Source of the DNA: Liolophura sinensis
Lineage: Eukaryota > Mollusca > Polyplacophora > Chitonida > Chitonidae
Length of the DNA: 64,000 nucleotides
Direction: 5' to 3'
Assembly: GCF_032854445.1 (NCBI RefSeq)
Contig: NC_088299.1
Coordinates: 13,385,608-13,449,607, forward strand
Part shown: positions 1 to 11,990 of the stretch, one piece after another
Position numbering within the stretch: the stretch's first letter is position 1
Layout: every line of letters starts with the position of its first letter
Position numbers and translations under genes: made by a program
Notes under the pieces: model-generated
What the model was told of the DNA's origin: nothing
Database searches by the model: none
What the model saw: only the letters and a program-made list of their open reading frames with translations

Positions 1-1098
1 TGCTGATGATAAGTCTGCGTTGTCCGGGATTGCGGGAAGATTGTTTCTGCATTCAACAGATGATCTTGCCAGATCACTGTCACTCATCTGTTCCATCTTG
101 ACTGCAAAGCCGGCTTGGGCAGGTAAAATTGGGTTCTCTGAGCAGGGAGCTTGGATTTCCGGGGACTGGGAACTGTCTGGGACTTGCTGGTTGGTGTGAG
201 CATAGGAAGTTAGAGGAGCTGACTCAGTACAGGTGAACAATGAGGAGCTGGTGACAAGGTTAGAAAGAGCACTGTCACTGGAGAAGTTGTAGGAACCACC
301 GTGTTGAGCTGGGTGTGACATACCAATGCCGGTATGTACCTGTGGATTGGACTGAGCTGAGATGGCGCTTGTGCTGAATGGTTCTTTTTGCTGCTGAACA
401 GCTGAGGGAACGGCACATTGTGAGCCAGAATGCGTATTGCCAGCATCCAAGTTGAAAGATCTCACTGGGGTTTGACCTGACACCAGCCCCGTGGAACTAG
501 ATTGAAAGGTAGACAGTGTATTACTGTGAGCGTTGTTGAGAAACCTTTCTGTGGTAACTAAGTTGGGCATAGTGACACTGAGATGGATGGGTTGGTTTGG
601 CATGGTGTTGGCTGGAGCAAAGTGGAAGGTCCCCTGGGCCTGCACCACGTTTGCAGCATTAGGGTGGGCCTGGGAGTTGATCGGGGGACAGAGGTTGACA
701 AGGTGTGACATGACAGTGTCAGGTAGAGAGGAAAGCTGTGACAGAGAGGCCAGTTCTCCGCGCGCTGCGGCTAAAGGGCTGCGGGTTTGGTGAGCTGTCG
801 TCTGACTTGCGGGCAAAGCATTTGCCACTTTCACAGAATGCTGAGCATCCACACTGTATGCATGAGCCAGAAGGGACTCTGTGGTTATAGGGTAGATTTG
901 ATTGGTTGGTAAATTCAACGGAAGAGTGCTGGTTTTCTGTGGAGCACAAAGGGCATTGTAGCCAGGAAGAATTGGTGTTGTTTGGTTGTGATACAATGAT
1001 GAAGATTCCCCACTCACGGAATTGGGCATTACTAGGTCGGACAAGGTTTTATCACCAAGTACTTGCTGGATAGCTTCAACAACTGGGTGCCCTGAGAC
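1..1098 (-). CDS. HSF5: HSF5-like exon 4 (Ser/Thr/Gln-rich region), continues past left edge
   Basis: From the acceptor TTTTCCTCTTAG the minus strand is open for all 366 codons to base 1, with no stop. The peptide begins VSGHPVVEAIQQVLGD and is rich in Ser, Thr, Asn, Gln and Pro, with few charged residues, like an activation or disordered region. It enters in phase 0. The end of the exon, the stop codon and any 3'UTR are outside the window. Confidence 0.8.
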
Positions 1099-4000
1099 CT
1101 AAGAGGAAAAAAGCAAATATATTAACCATTTCATCCTATATTGTTTGGAAACTGATATTTTGCAGCTGCGTTTTTTCATGTTTTTTTTTTCATCTAAAAG
1201 TCACATGCATACCTTTATTATGCCTTATTAAAGGGATGATCTCAAAAGGAAAGTGAAATTCTCTTAATGATTACTACTATAGTTTGAGATCCTATACTTA
1301 ATCTGATGAGGTTAGCTGTGCGTTTCATGAAAATGTAACATTTAGTTCCTGATGTATTGCATCTTGGGCTTCCGTTCGGGTATGCAAATGAGCTGTAATG
1401 ACATCATGTGATGTTGACATTCATTTGAATGAGCTATAATGACATCACATGATGTGAACATTCATTTAAGTGACGGTGGTCAGTTTTATAAGTGCAAGAA
1501 ACCATACTGCGCTGAGGAAAACCACTGACATTTGACAAGCTGTTCATGAACAATAATTGGGGAAAATGATACTGACATGCACATTTTGTTAGAAAAAGAT
1601 ATTTGTCTTGATGTTTACATGAGTTTTCCAGCAATCAGACTGTTTTTCATATAAATGATTTATAAGGAACGTGTGATACATGTCACTATCAAACGCTAAC
1701 ATAAAGGAAATTCATTTCATCGAAATCACCAATTTGGCAACATATGCTGAATTCACCTTTATTGACTGAGAAATGGAAATATTAATGATTTCAAGAGTAC
1801 ATGCATCACAGACCTCAAGGGAACATAATGGTGTCCATAATTTTTTACATGGATGAATTTTAATGACTTTACAGATGTGTAAGTGATTGTCCCCTCCCCG
1901 ATAGTTCACCCTGTAATATCAGTCAAGTTAATTTGCTTGTACTTTTTGAAATTAATTGCCTTAGGACTTCAAATGTCGATGTCTCAAAAATCGATTGAAA
2001 TTTTATGATCTGACATAGTATTCTAATTATCTTGTGTTCAAAATAAGTAACCATTAAATATATCCATTAAAGACAAACAGGACAGTGGGTTGCTTACATA
2101 TACTGCACTAATTTTTGGGAATTCCAGTAAGGTTGCAGGCTGGCTCACTGGTTTGGCTTCCAGGGGAATTCAGCATTATCTGGTGCATTCTATGGTCATG
2201 TAAGTGAAGTGCTGGAGTTCAACACCAACCATACACACAGAGATCAAATACTTACATGCTGTAATCGGTAGTTGCTGGGTGCCATATGGGATGTGTTGCT
2301 TACATTTGATGCAAAATGAGCCAGTTCCATCCCTGATTTGCCAAAATAAAAAAATTAATATACTGTTGTACTATACTAACTAGCAATCAGCTAGGCATTT
2401 GCCTAGTTTGTTCAGTCTTCTGTACAAAGTATACTATTGCCTAAATTAAATTTCTTGAAGACTTATTTAAATTTTTAAATATTTCCTTTGGTATTTATTT
2501 GACAATCTAATGTGATTTCTAATCCATAAGAAGCAACATTAATATAAAGACTCTTTACTGGAATCCACTAAATTTGATGCACAAGATACATGAAATGCCT
2601 TTTCAAGTCACAAGTAAAATTTCATGTATGTTCCCTACAACATGCTTGGATGTAAAGAAGAAGTCATGTGAAATTATGTATTCTTTTGGTGTGGAGGCAT
2701 TCTTAAAACAGTGGCCAAACAAATCATCTAATTCTTACAAGTTACTTGTAAACTTTTAATCAGATTTTAGTATTGGTATCATGCTAAGATTATTGTGATG
2801 TGGGCAGGTCAGTCTGTGGGTACTTTCCAGCTTCTCTAACCCAGTCTTCCTTTGTACATGTTCTAGCTGATAGCTCATGATTTTCGTAATCTAAAGTAAT
2901 ATAGAGAGTACCAAACAATTCATTCAAGGTACTGTAAATCTTCAACCTTTTCAAGCACTATAGTACTTTTTTTTAGCAGAATTTATGCATTACAAGTATT
3001 ATGCAAATGACACTAAACATGATTTGTTTGTGTCATTAAAGATGCAAGCTTTTAATTTATAAAAGTTGGTAATATTGGTTTGAGAAGCAGTTGAAAAGGT
3101 TGAAGAATTAGGGTAAATGACAAAGAAATACAGGTTATCAACATGCCTGCTGATCTGTTGTTAGAAGCACCTGGAATGGTTGAGAGAAAAGCTGGAGTAG
3201 TAACTGGTTTAGAAACAGTCTGACAGCCAGACCAACTGGCAGCATTGTCCATCCGTAGAGCAGGGCACCTCAAAACAGAGGCATTGATTTCCAACGTGTG
3301 CAGAGGTTGGCGGTCATACTGGCCATGCTGCAAATTAAACAGTGCAGTGAAGTACTCTGTATGACTATTCCTGAAGCACTGCAGTTTTTAGTACACTTGT
3401 GACAACAATAGATGTATACTGGGTGATTTGTCATAATCCTTAAGCCATCCTCAAGAAAATGTTAACAGTTGTTTGACATAACCCCATCATGGAAAATATG
3501 GGTAGGTCAGTCTTGATTTTTTTTTTTTATTATGAATTTACAAATTACACAGGAAATGAAAAACAGAAATATATTTTCTGGAGGAAAGCTCAATAGAAAC
3601 ATTCAGTTAGGACCATTTTAGGTGGTTATATATGGTTATACGAAACAAACGTCTCTTCAAAGAAGACCCTGCTGTATATTTAATGCTGGCAGTTCTCCAT
3701 CTCCATCCACTCCCCCCCCCCCCCTCCAACCCTACTCACACACACACACACACACACACACCCTGTCCCACACTTGCGGGACATATTTAAAACACAAATC
3801 AAATAAATAATACATAATACTGATTGTCATTTATACAACTCTCACTGCATGGCTGTTTCAACGTTTGTGGCAATTTATGTAAATGACGTGATTTCTTATG
3901 ATTTAAACTGAATTAAATTGCCTCACTATTGCAGTGGCATACGGCATTATCCATAAATCAGCTGATGAGAATATTCTTCAAGACTTATTATAATCAGTGA

Positions 4001-5670
4001 GTAGTGTTTGTTTTTAGAAAATGTATTCATGTTCTTTATTTTGATAAAAAAAATAAAACGTAGCCGCGCGGAAAAGGTACATGTACCCAGTTTGCAGTTC
4101 ACGGGAGTGAAGTGCCTATCTCATACAGCGACGTCATTTGAGTGCATCTGCACTAACATAGAGCAGGTGGACTCACCAAGTCTCCCTTCACCAAACGATC
4201 ACAGCTCACTGCTAACTGGGTAATAGTAGCTACCTTAGTGTATTCTGTAGTTTTATGTCACGAGAGACTTTTGACGTGAAAGTAAACTCCATAGTTTTAT
4301 TGTAATTTAACTTTGACGCTACCCAGATAAATAGGGCCTATCTTTACGTTCAAATATCTAACCTATGTGATCAGTAGGCCTATATTCCAAACGCAGATCT
4401 CAGAATCCCAAAATGCGTAGTTTAGATCCCTAACACTAAATGGAATTTACTGGTATTTTTGCGCTCACCATGGTTCGCCGTGCGTAGTTGTAAAGACGAT
4501 GAAAAACGGATAATCAGCTGCGGTGAAAACGGTGTGGACTCGCGATGAAAAAAAAAGAAAAACAGATTTATCGATCTGAAATTTATACAGCGCCTGAACG
4601 GATAGCATGTGTTGCTCTGAAAATAAGGCAAAGTCGCCAAGATACTCCAACTTATCAGACGAAAACGTCAAATGTGGTAAAGTGGACATTATATTGATCA
4701 TCAACCGTCAGAAATACATCGTTAAGTGAGCGTTAAAGTCAATAAAACTGCCCGTTTGGTGATTTGACGTCATTGCATGAACTAACCAAGAGTTAGAAAG
4801 TGAGAGAGAGTAGTAATTCTGAGAATATGTTACATTTTTCCCAATATTATTTCGCAAATTTGAGATGAAAATAATTGACGAATGTGAAATGATTCGGAAC
4901 TAGGACTGATCTGGAACTGGCTACCGCACAACTTGTGGCTTATGAGGCTGCATCGGCTTAATTCCACTGATTCCCCGGGCTTAACTCTTATAAATGCGCG
5001 CATACTCATACTTTGTAAACATGAGTAAATATAAAATCACGGTTACGGAAACTCAAACCATAAGTTACCCACATACATTTTCTTAATAGCAGCAAAGTCT
5101 TACCTCTTTTGGCGTGGAATGACCTAATGGCTTCAGTAAGGAGGAAACCAGTGGAGAATTTTCAACTCCGAAATCCGGCCGTCCGGCAGTATTTTTTCTT
5201 CCTTTCATTCTTCTCTGAACTCTGTTGAGTAAATCCGGGTGTCCTCGTCGGAAAAAAGGATGATGATATTCATGGATGTCTGAATCGGGGAATGTGTCGG
5301 GTTGATTGAAACGAAAAGTATTTATTACTTTTCTAAAACCATACAAGTTCAACTGTCTGACAAAACTACTGAAATTCGAGGTTTTGAAAGCACTGTCGGC
5401 TGGCATTAAAAACTCCCTCTCGAACATTCTCCGATCTATCCTGATTGAACGTCCATGCTCAGCCCAACAAATTGCCCCCGAATTACATCTGTTTAGCAGA
5501 CGCCATAACTTAAGAGGAAAGCGGGTTGAAAAAGACTCACTAGCAGACATCGCGGAAAAGGCCATCTTGAAGTTCGCGCTGGAACCTCTTGCAGCGAACT
5601 TTGCCTCGTTTTCCTCTACCAAGTGGGTATTTCCCTGCTGAAGCTGTACACTTTGGTGACAGAAATGCAT
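1..5670 (-). CDS. HSF5: Heat shock factor-type transcription factor (HSF5-like), partial at 3' end
   Basis: Sequence-specific nuclear DNA-binding protein of the HSF family. Four exons join in frame on the minus strand: 5670-5104, 3327-3171 (or to 3132), 2332-2256 and 1098 to beyond base 1, giving at least 633 codons. Residues about 51-155, counted from the first ATG, form the winged-helix HSF domain, with KLWRLLN at 54-60 and recognition-helix segment NFSSFVRQLNLYGFRK at 99-114. The FKTxNF lead-in resembles HSF5 more than HSF1 or HSFY, which is family knowledge and not a search result. The first ATG is at 5670. A second, at 5565, begins nearer the domain and may be the true start. No HR-A/B leucine-zipper trimerisation region is evident after the domain, as expected for HSF5/HSFY types rather than HSF1. 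The rest is Ser/Thr/Gln/Pro/Asn-rich, like a transactivation region. The C-terminus lies outside the window. Family certain, subtype less so. Confidence 0.85.
1371..1475. repeat. Two-copy tandem repeat (about 41 bp) in HSF5-like intron
   Basis: A segment reading ATGAGCT(G/A)TAATGACATCA followed by a TGATGT(T/G) stretch and ACATTCATTT occurs twice in a row, with a few differences. It lies in the intron between exons 4 and 3. No function is apparent. Confidence 0.7.
2256..2332 (-). CDS. HSF5: HSF5-like exon 3 (77-base exon)
   Basis: Acceptor TTTTGGCAAATCAG, then GGATGGAAC, ending at the strong donor CAT|GTAAGTATTT. It carries two bases plus 25 codons, so it enters in phase 1 and leaves in phase 0, fitting both neighbours. 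It is too short to be found by open-frame length and is supported by splice signals and phase. Confidence 0.7.
3171..3327 (-). CDS. HSF5: HSF5-like exon 2
   Basis: The acceptor TTTAATTTGCAG precedes CATGGC at 3327 in phase 0, matching exon 1. Two donors give the phase 1 end that exon 3 needs: CCAG|GTGCTT (end 3171) and ACCT|GTATTT (end 3132). Neither is a strong consensus, so the 3' boundary is uncertain by 39 bases. The peptide is Ser/Pro/Thr-rich linker with no recognised domain. Confidence 0.65.
3709..3771. repeat. Poly-C run and (CA)n microsatellite
   Basis: An uninterrupted C run near 3714-3724 is followed by about twelve CA units. It lies in intron 1 of the HSF5-like gene. The open frame across it is a by-product of the simple repeat. 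Confidence 0.9.
5104..5670 (-). CDS. HSF5: HSF5-like exon 1 (DNA-binding domain)
   Basis: It encodes the whole winged-helix domain. The exon ends in phase 0 at a consensus donor, GAG|GTAAGA, with the GT at 5103-5102. The alternative ATG codons at 5670, 5565 and 5550 are all in frame. The opposite-strand frame at 5306-5641 is a shadow. Confidence 0.88.
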
Positions 5671-5828
5671 CGAAATTCTGGCGCTGTAACCAAGTTCCAG
5701 GAACGGATGGTAATAAATGTAGCCTTCTCACAAGAAAGTTCGTCTGTTTCTGGCGTTTCGATTCCTTTGAAGTCATCAATTTGAACGCGACCTCAACGAC
5801 TGATTACGTCAATAAATCGTCACAAAGC

Positions 5829-5836
5829 TGACGTCA
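5829..5836. promoter_or_regulatory. Palindromic CRE (TGACGTCA) upstream of HSF5-like gene
   Basis: A full 8-base cAMP-response/ATF palindrome lies about 160 bp upstream of the first HSF ATG on the minus strand. CREB/ATF or CREM-type factors bind this motif. Male-germline use of CREM together with testis-biased HSF5 would fit, but that is inference. Another full copy is at 4765-4772 in intron 1. Confidence 0.45.
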
Positions 5837-5879
5837 TCAATACAATATACGTACACATGCACGAAGAATTTTGCTGAGC

Positions 5880-7100
5880 TGACTTTTTTTTCTTTGGCAG
5901 CGATTTATTCTTTATTTAGAGGGGTGAATGGAGTTGAATATTTTTGTTAAGTATGCATTTATATTATGCGTCTACTATGGGATAAGTATATGTATTCGGT
6001 AAAATAGCCCATTTGAGTCAGATTCAACCTGTGAATTATCATAGGTTTCTCCAGGTCCCGGGATCACGAAACGATTTTACAATTAAGTCAAAATATCATG
6101 TCACTTAAATTTTAATTTCTTACGTAACATTTTCAAAATATTGCTTGACAACGTAAATTCCTGGTAAGTTATGGTAAAACAAATTTCAGCTAAAATAACA
6201 GAAATGAACATACCAAGTGTAAAATGATGACTGATGAAATTTTGACTTAAGCCTAAAGCGCTTAGTAATGTCGGATTCCTCTCCGCGTAATGCTGGCTGC
6301 CATCATATAAATGAAATATTGATGTGTATGGCGTAAAATTACGATCAGGTGAATAGACAAAAAAACTTAAGTTAAATTTCACATAACTTGTAATATCGAC
6401 GACTATTTCTTCTACTGGAAAAGGAGAACCTGGCCAGTTTCTTGACATCACTGTGGTTTTAATCTGGGATATTTGTCAGCTACCACAATTGACGTCAAGC
6501 GAAATAGTTTCCTCCTAGGAAAATAACCGCAAGTAAGGTGTAACCGATGCCACGACGGACCGTTCCGTGTAAATTAGTAGTAGTGGTGGTACTTGTGGTA
6601 TACAAGCGCATGAATGTGGGCCTACATATTCTAAAGCCAGAATTATTCTACATGCATGAACAATTTTTTTTTTTATTAGGCTGCTCATCTTCTTTTACAA
6701 TTGTTTCAAACCATTGAGGGAGAGCAAAATATTCTTCCCTTGTCATGTCAAGTGATTTAAAATTAATAGTGATTAAAAATTGCAAGTAGTAGTAGATTAC
6801 TTGCACATTAAAGGAGAGAAATCCTGATTTCCTCGGAAAGCTAGTGTGAGACAGAAGTTGCCTGGCGTATAGACTTTAATTCCATTCCATTAATTTAAAA
6901 AAGCGCATATGAGCAATCATAATCGGTATTATACTGCTTTAGACTCGCATACGTACATGGACTCGATGATAATGAAAAAGCACCGCCATAGACCTAAAAG
7001 GGTCGATCTCACGTAAGTCTTTAAAGTTTACGTGGAGATGGCTTTATACTGGTACATCTTCAGTATACAGTCTGTATAAATAGGAATTGGTTAGATGCCT
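5880..7100. other. Intergenic, no gene seen; one degenerate SINE-A fragment
   Basis: There are no splice-bounded coding segments. The bases at about 6270-6343 match, in plus orientation, the 3' part of SINE-A (TAATGCTGGCTGCC, then a degraded GTATAAGTGAAATATT). This explains the 116-residue minus-strand frame here. Confidence 0.5.
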
Positions 7101-7114
7101 ACTGATTTCAGCAT

Positions 7115-7485
7115 GTAAACCGTTTTGATGATTAGAGCGTCCGCCTCGATGTAGGGAGACCCGGGATCAAACCCTGGTTGGGTTATACCAAAGACTTTTA
7201 AAAAGTGGTGCGGTTTGTTGCCGCCTCGCTTGGCACTCAACACCGAAAGGCTAGTGGAAGGGAACAGGACTAATTGGTCTGGTATAATTTAAATATATTT
7301 ATTTATTTGATTGGTGTTATCAGCCGTACCCCGATATTAGTATAATGTGACTGGGTGAAGGGTCATGCCATGAAGAGTGACGACAGTACTTAGGCGGCGT
7401 TGGCTCGAACTCTCACAAGAAGACACGGTACATGCACACGCCTAAAACTCATCGTCGTCATGTGACTGAAAAATTAACTGAAAAA
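7115..7485 (+). mobile_element. SINE-D copy carrying a short inverted SINE-A tail
   Basis: The tRNA-like head reads TTAGAGCGTCCGCCTCGATG with a B-box-like GGGATCAAACCCTGG, followed by the D-family body (ACCAAAGACTTTTAAAA, CCTCGCTTGGCACTCAACAC, GTATAATGTGACTGGGTG) and the 3' motif CGTCGTCATGTGACTGAAAA. At 7297-7328 a 30-base minus-oriented SINE-A tail (TTTATTTGATTGGTGTT) interrupts the body. Confidence 0.7.
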
Positions 7486-7995
7486 ACAATAACGTAAAAC
7501 CTCAAGCGTACATACAAACATATAGACATTTAAGTGTCAAGTTCGACGCTGGAACAGGGGCATAGAACTTGTAAACCATGAGTAGATAATAGTAAGATCA
7601 AAACAACCAATAACACCAGTAGTCCCTGACGTGTTCAATCCACAGTAGCTTCAGAATGGCGCAACAAGAATTACGGTAACCGAAATAACTATGTTTCCTT
7701 AATTCTTGGACAAGTGACCAACAAGAGTATGACCAGCGGCTTGAGACAATCTTTATACAGCGTTAGACAGCAGAACCACCCTCTCAACCGCCATAAATAT
7801 GTATTCACCAGTAATTTTCGGACTGAATTCGGTAGCGATATGTGTTTCACAACAAATGTATACCTGTATAATCAGTGTGGACGAGTGTGGTTCCCAGTCT
7901 TGTACGAGACTTGAATTAATGTCGACTTCCACAGATTTAAAAAAAAAAGTCTCCAAAAAAAATAATCTTTCAACAACAAAATAAATTTTGCAAGA

Positions 7996-8645
7996 AATCT
8001 GTTATCTCAGTAATGGTAAAATCTATCCTGTTATTGCAGCAGATTATTCTGTTAAATATAGCATACTTAATCAATTAATTCAACATAAAGATTGTGTTAG
8101 GCGAACAGGATATGTTGAATATGAGTGAGCGAGTGCTTATGTCGTACTTTACAATTTTTCAGTCATATGACGAGAGCATGTAATCTGCCTCCTAGTTGCA
8201 GAACAAATTTCCAAGTCTCTTTTATCTAGTGCTGCTTCACTGAGACGACTCACCGAAGGCCAGTAAGCTGCCTTACCCGAGCCATTATACTGATACGGGT
8301 CAACCAATCGTTCTTAATGCTGAACGCCAAGCGAGGAAGCTACGATCTCCTCTTTTAATGTCTTAGGTGGGACCAGACCCAGGATTGACCCTGGATCACC
8401 CGCCCCCGAAGCGGACGCTATATCAAGTGAGCCATCGGTGCCGGTCATGTTGAACATGAGATACTATCTCTGCGACAACCCCTATAAACTTACGGTAGAC
8501 TGTAAGGCTACGGCCTCTGCGTAACGGGAGTAAATATGAGACATTATTGTGTTAGAAGAACAGAATACGTTCTCGGATCGCTCAGACAACACATTTCTAT
8601 TAAAATTAACAGAATAGTTTATTTTGAGTGATAGCAGGGGATAAC
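7996..8645. mobile_element. MITE-C copy interrupted by SINE-B
   Basis: The left part (CTGTTATTGCAGCAGATTAT, then ATTCAACATAAAGATTGTGT) and the right part (AACAGAATACGTTCTCGGAT) match the complete MITE-C copy near 16.6 kb. A SINE-B separates them. Outer ends are eroded, so the limits are approximate. Confidence 0.6.
8126..8446 (-). mobile_element. SINE-B, near full length, with target-site duplication
   Basis: On the minus strand a tRNA-like head (GCGTCCGCTTCGGGGGCG, B-box-like CAGGGTCAATCCTGG) is followed by a body ending CGTCATATGACTGAAAAAT-like. It is flanked by ATGTTGAATATGAG at 8112-8125 and ATGTTGAACATGAG at 8447-8460, a 14 bp duplication with one mismatch. It inserted into a MITE-C copy. 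Confidence 0.8.
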
Positions 8646-8649
8646 ACAT

Positions 8650-11210
8650 CGGTCAGTTAAAGCATGCCACTATAAACGTTTTCTCTGCTGCGTAAACGCT
8701 TTCTCCGCAACGTTTACACCGTGGAGAAAACGTTTTTCATTGTTTTGTTGTTTTTTTTTTTCGAAGTTTATAGTTGAATTTATCAATTTTATCCAAAATA
8801 TTTGTGTGTTTGTGTTAATTCCCTTTTCCGTATATACTTTAAACTCTTTGATCCTAATAATAAGATCTCATTTGAACAACCTTGAACCACGCAAATCATT
8901 AGAAAATGTTAAAAATTTCGAATGGCACTAACAGGCCACCGTAGTGCACACATTAGTATGCTATATTTAGTGTCATTTTTTGTAGATCCAATTCTGGGTC
9001 AAGGTTGGGGTTATTTCGCGCAGCACTGAATCCGTGTTACTCATATATGAGTTTCGGAATGTCAAAAGAATGTTATCTGATCAAACTTAGTACGTCCAGA
9101 ATGTATACACATGTATCTTGTTTTTGCTTTAATATTACTGACGACGAAAACAATGTGCTGCTGTTTTAAACATCATGCACATTAAACTAAAACTTCAACA
9201 TGTCTATTGACATGTATCTGACTTTGGGTGGACAGTCGAATGTTCAGTTTTATGCGAGGTTTCTCTTCGACCATCAGCCCACTCAGGTCGCTATATTTAG
9301 AAACATGACCGAAGTTTGATAGCCTACCATGAAATTTCAGTTCTGCAGTGCTGATCGTTGGGAATTGTGAGTAATTTATAATACCTTATCCATCGAAGGG
9401 AAGGTGGTATTTGTTATACCAGACTTACAATTTGCTTTGAATCTGTCATATTGTTTACATGCCCTATTAACGAGAAAACGTTGCGTCACGGGAGTCTTTG
9501 CTCTGCCTTGTATGCATGTTATCTCGTCGGGCGAATAGTTTAGACCAGTGACGGATTTCCCGTTTTTCTAATTCTTTTTAACTGAGACTTTTCGGATATA
9601 TAGGCCTATGGCTTTTAGTTAGGAATCAAATGCAACTCCTTTTGTTTTATTCGACGGAACCAACGCAAAAGTCCTGAATTTCTTTCAACATTATTTCCCT
9701 TTAAATGAACTACCTGTATTGGATCTATGTGAGTCACGAACCACATAGCGAAGGACTACCATGGTGTTACAAGCAACTGTGTAAGGAGTCACGAGTTTTG
9801 TAATGGTCAGATTGGAAACATAAAACAACTTAGATTTTACCATTATATATATATAGGGACGCTCATTTTTTCGTCCTACTTTAAACTATAATAATAATAA
9901 TAATAATAATATGATTTCGTGTCGGGGCTACCTCCAACAGTTTTCTAAATAGAGTTTTACTTTTTGATGGATACATAGATACACCGATGACGATGTGTCG
10001 CGTCTCACATTTGTCCATTTTTGCGGTTGTCCGGGAAACCAGATAGTCATTTTCTTAATGCGAACTATATAAATAGTATATAGTATACATAAGGAAATAT
10101 AGTATACATAGTTACAACTCCAACCGTTTTTCGCATAAATTTTTTATTTGTGGTGGACACATTTGTTCACTTGCTCGGTTGTCATCATGAACACCCGTGG
10201 AGATTCTCCTCAGGGATTCCACTCACCATAATGCTGCTGGTATTCTTTCATACATTTGAAACAAATGCATTCGTTGGGGGGGGTTGTGTTCTCCTGAACT
10301 TGTGTTATTTTTGAAATATTGTGTAACCAAGATGTCTCCGTTCAAAGTACACAAAATCGTTCACATGTGCATCGAAGAAATTGAAAGTGCCGCCATATTA
10401 TAAATTTTAATCAAGGGCGAATTTTTTCTCTATCTCATTACGCGAACACTGGTTTGTTTTTAAGTCAAAGACTTAATGGCCGTAGGGTACCAGTGAGGAG
10501 ACATTGTGTTGCCGGTTTCTTTAATATACTGTATCCAAAGGCCTTGTAAGAACTGCAGATTAAAATATTGGTTACCAATTAAGTTCGCCAGAGAGAAATG
10601 ACTGTGACCTCTTTATATTTGACCCCACCCCCACCCTCCACCGTCCTAATTGTCAAAGAAATTATATGTTCAATTATGTTTAATTTATGTTTAACTCTGA
10701 ACCTCACAGACAAACAAAGCCAGATACCTTTCACGTCGGTGATGATATCATATACAAGTATACGCAGTCAGTATAGAACGGTAAACTGAAACCTCTGTTC
10801 AACTCTATCCCGTATGAAGTCATCGCAGTGAAAAAAACCTTTATCTTCATAAAACTGTTGGAATCTCGTTTAACATACTCAGATGCTATTATCTAAAATG
10901 CTATCAGTGACATCGATGTCAGTGATGACTAGGACTTGCTGCAGCTATCAAGCCTTTGGTGAATGCGCTCAGGTGTTTGAGTCTAACGTTGACTTTTTCT
11001 ACTGTGGATTTAAGCCAAGGGGTTTATCAGGTATCCCTGGCGAAGTATGGTGGTTTCATCATGGTATTCCAGTTTCCTTCCGTCGAAGTACAGTAGTTTC
11101 CACAATGTACTCCGGTTTCCTACTGGCTAAGTACCATGGTTTCATCAGGGTATCTAGTTTCTTCGCAAATAACCTACACCGCCGTCTTATAAGTGAAAGG
11201 GCATACTTAT
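8650..11210. other. Intergenic, no gene recognised
   Basis: AT-rich non-coding sequence with an (ATA)n microsatellite at about 9889-9911. The frame at 10883-11212 ends in a degraded SINE-like 3' segment (CCGCCGTCTTATAAGTGAAA) and is not a convincing gene. Confidence 0.5.
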
Positions 11211-11212
11211 AA

Positions 11213-11666
11213 CACCTCTGTGGCCGAGGTGTTCAGGGCGCTAGTGCGGTGCAATGATTTATTTATGTGATTGTTGTTTTACGCCGTACTAAAGAACATT
11301 TCACTTATACGACAGCGGCCAGCATTATGGTGGGAGGAAACCGGGCAGAACCGGGGCAAACCCAGGGATCATTCGCAAGTTACTGCAAAGACCTTCCCAC
11401 GTACGACCGGAGAGGAAGTCGACATGAGCTGGAGCGGTGCAATGACCCAGGAGCCTCTCACCAATAAGGTTATGTCCAGCTCATATTGGCTTCCTCTCTG
11501 GCCGTACGTGGGAAGGTCTGTCAGCAGTCTGTAGATGGTCGCTGGTTTCCCTCGGACTGTGCTCAATTTCCTGCTGGCAACCATCGTATAAGTGAAATGC
11601 TCTTGAGTAAATAAGAAAATATAACTGAAAAATTCTTGAGCACAGCGTTAAACACCAACCAATCAT
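11213..11666 (+). mobile_element. SINE-A copy split by a second, inverted SINE-A
   Basis: The plus-strand head begins CCTCTGTGGCCGAGGTGTTC at 11213 and resumes at 11434 with GCGGTGCAATGACCCAGG. It continues through GGCTTCCTCTCTGGCCGTAC to a degraded tail ending TTAAACACCAACC. The inner element is listed separately. Confidence 0.85.
11258..11433 (-). mobile_element. 5'-truncated SINE-A inserted in SINE-A
   Basis: A minus-oriented SINE-A tail and body runs from TTTATTTATGTGATTG to GACATGAGCTGGA and lacks the tRNA head. It is flanked by perfect 12 bp duplications, GCGGTGCAATGA at 11246-11257 and 11434-11445, lying inside the outer SINE. Truncation plus duplication fits target-primed reverse transcription by a LINE partner. 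Confidence 0.88.
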
Positions 11667-11884
11667 TTAGTCTATCCGTCAATCAATAGGCGACGACCAA
11701 CTTGATTTTACTGACACCACCGTGTGGAAGAAATTAAACCATGAAATTAAAAATGTACCAATTCTCTAACAGTAAAAGAAGGGCAGTACCCTGCATTTCT
11801 GTCCTCTCTAGCTATGTTAAATGTGATAACAACACAGTAGTTCAATAGTCCAATAAATTGCGATAAACATCACTGCAATTCTGC

Positions 11885-11990
11885 TTAGGTCATGGTGAAT
11901 TGTGTGACCATTTGTCAGTGTCACACTGTCGTCGCAGATCTGCATTTACCCTCTATGCTCTACGATTTAAATCATATTAACATAAAGAGA
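11885..11990 (-). repeat. Repeat-H copy
   Basis: On the minus strand it reads GAGGGTAAATGCAGATCTGC then GACGACAGTGTGACA and AAATGGTCACACAATTCACC. It matches the Repeat-H copies near 13.1, 36.4 and 48.7 kb. The nature of this family (SINE, MITE or other) is unknown. Confidence 0.6.

Noticed and set aside
533-949. Frames of 76-86 codons on both strands inside HSF exon 4
   Set aside because: Shadows of the long continuous minus-strand reading, which alone runs unbroken through the exon.
6101-6451. 116-codon minus-strand frame
   Set aside because: Part of it is a degraded SINE-A fragment and the rest has no recognised domain.
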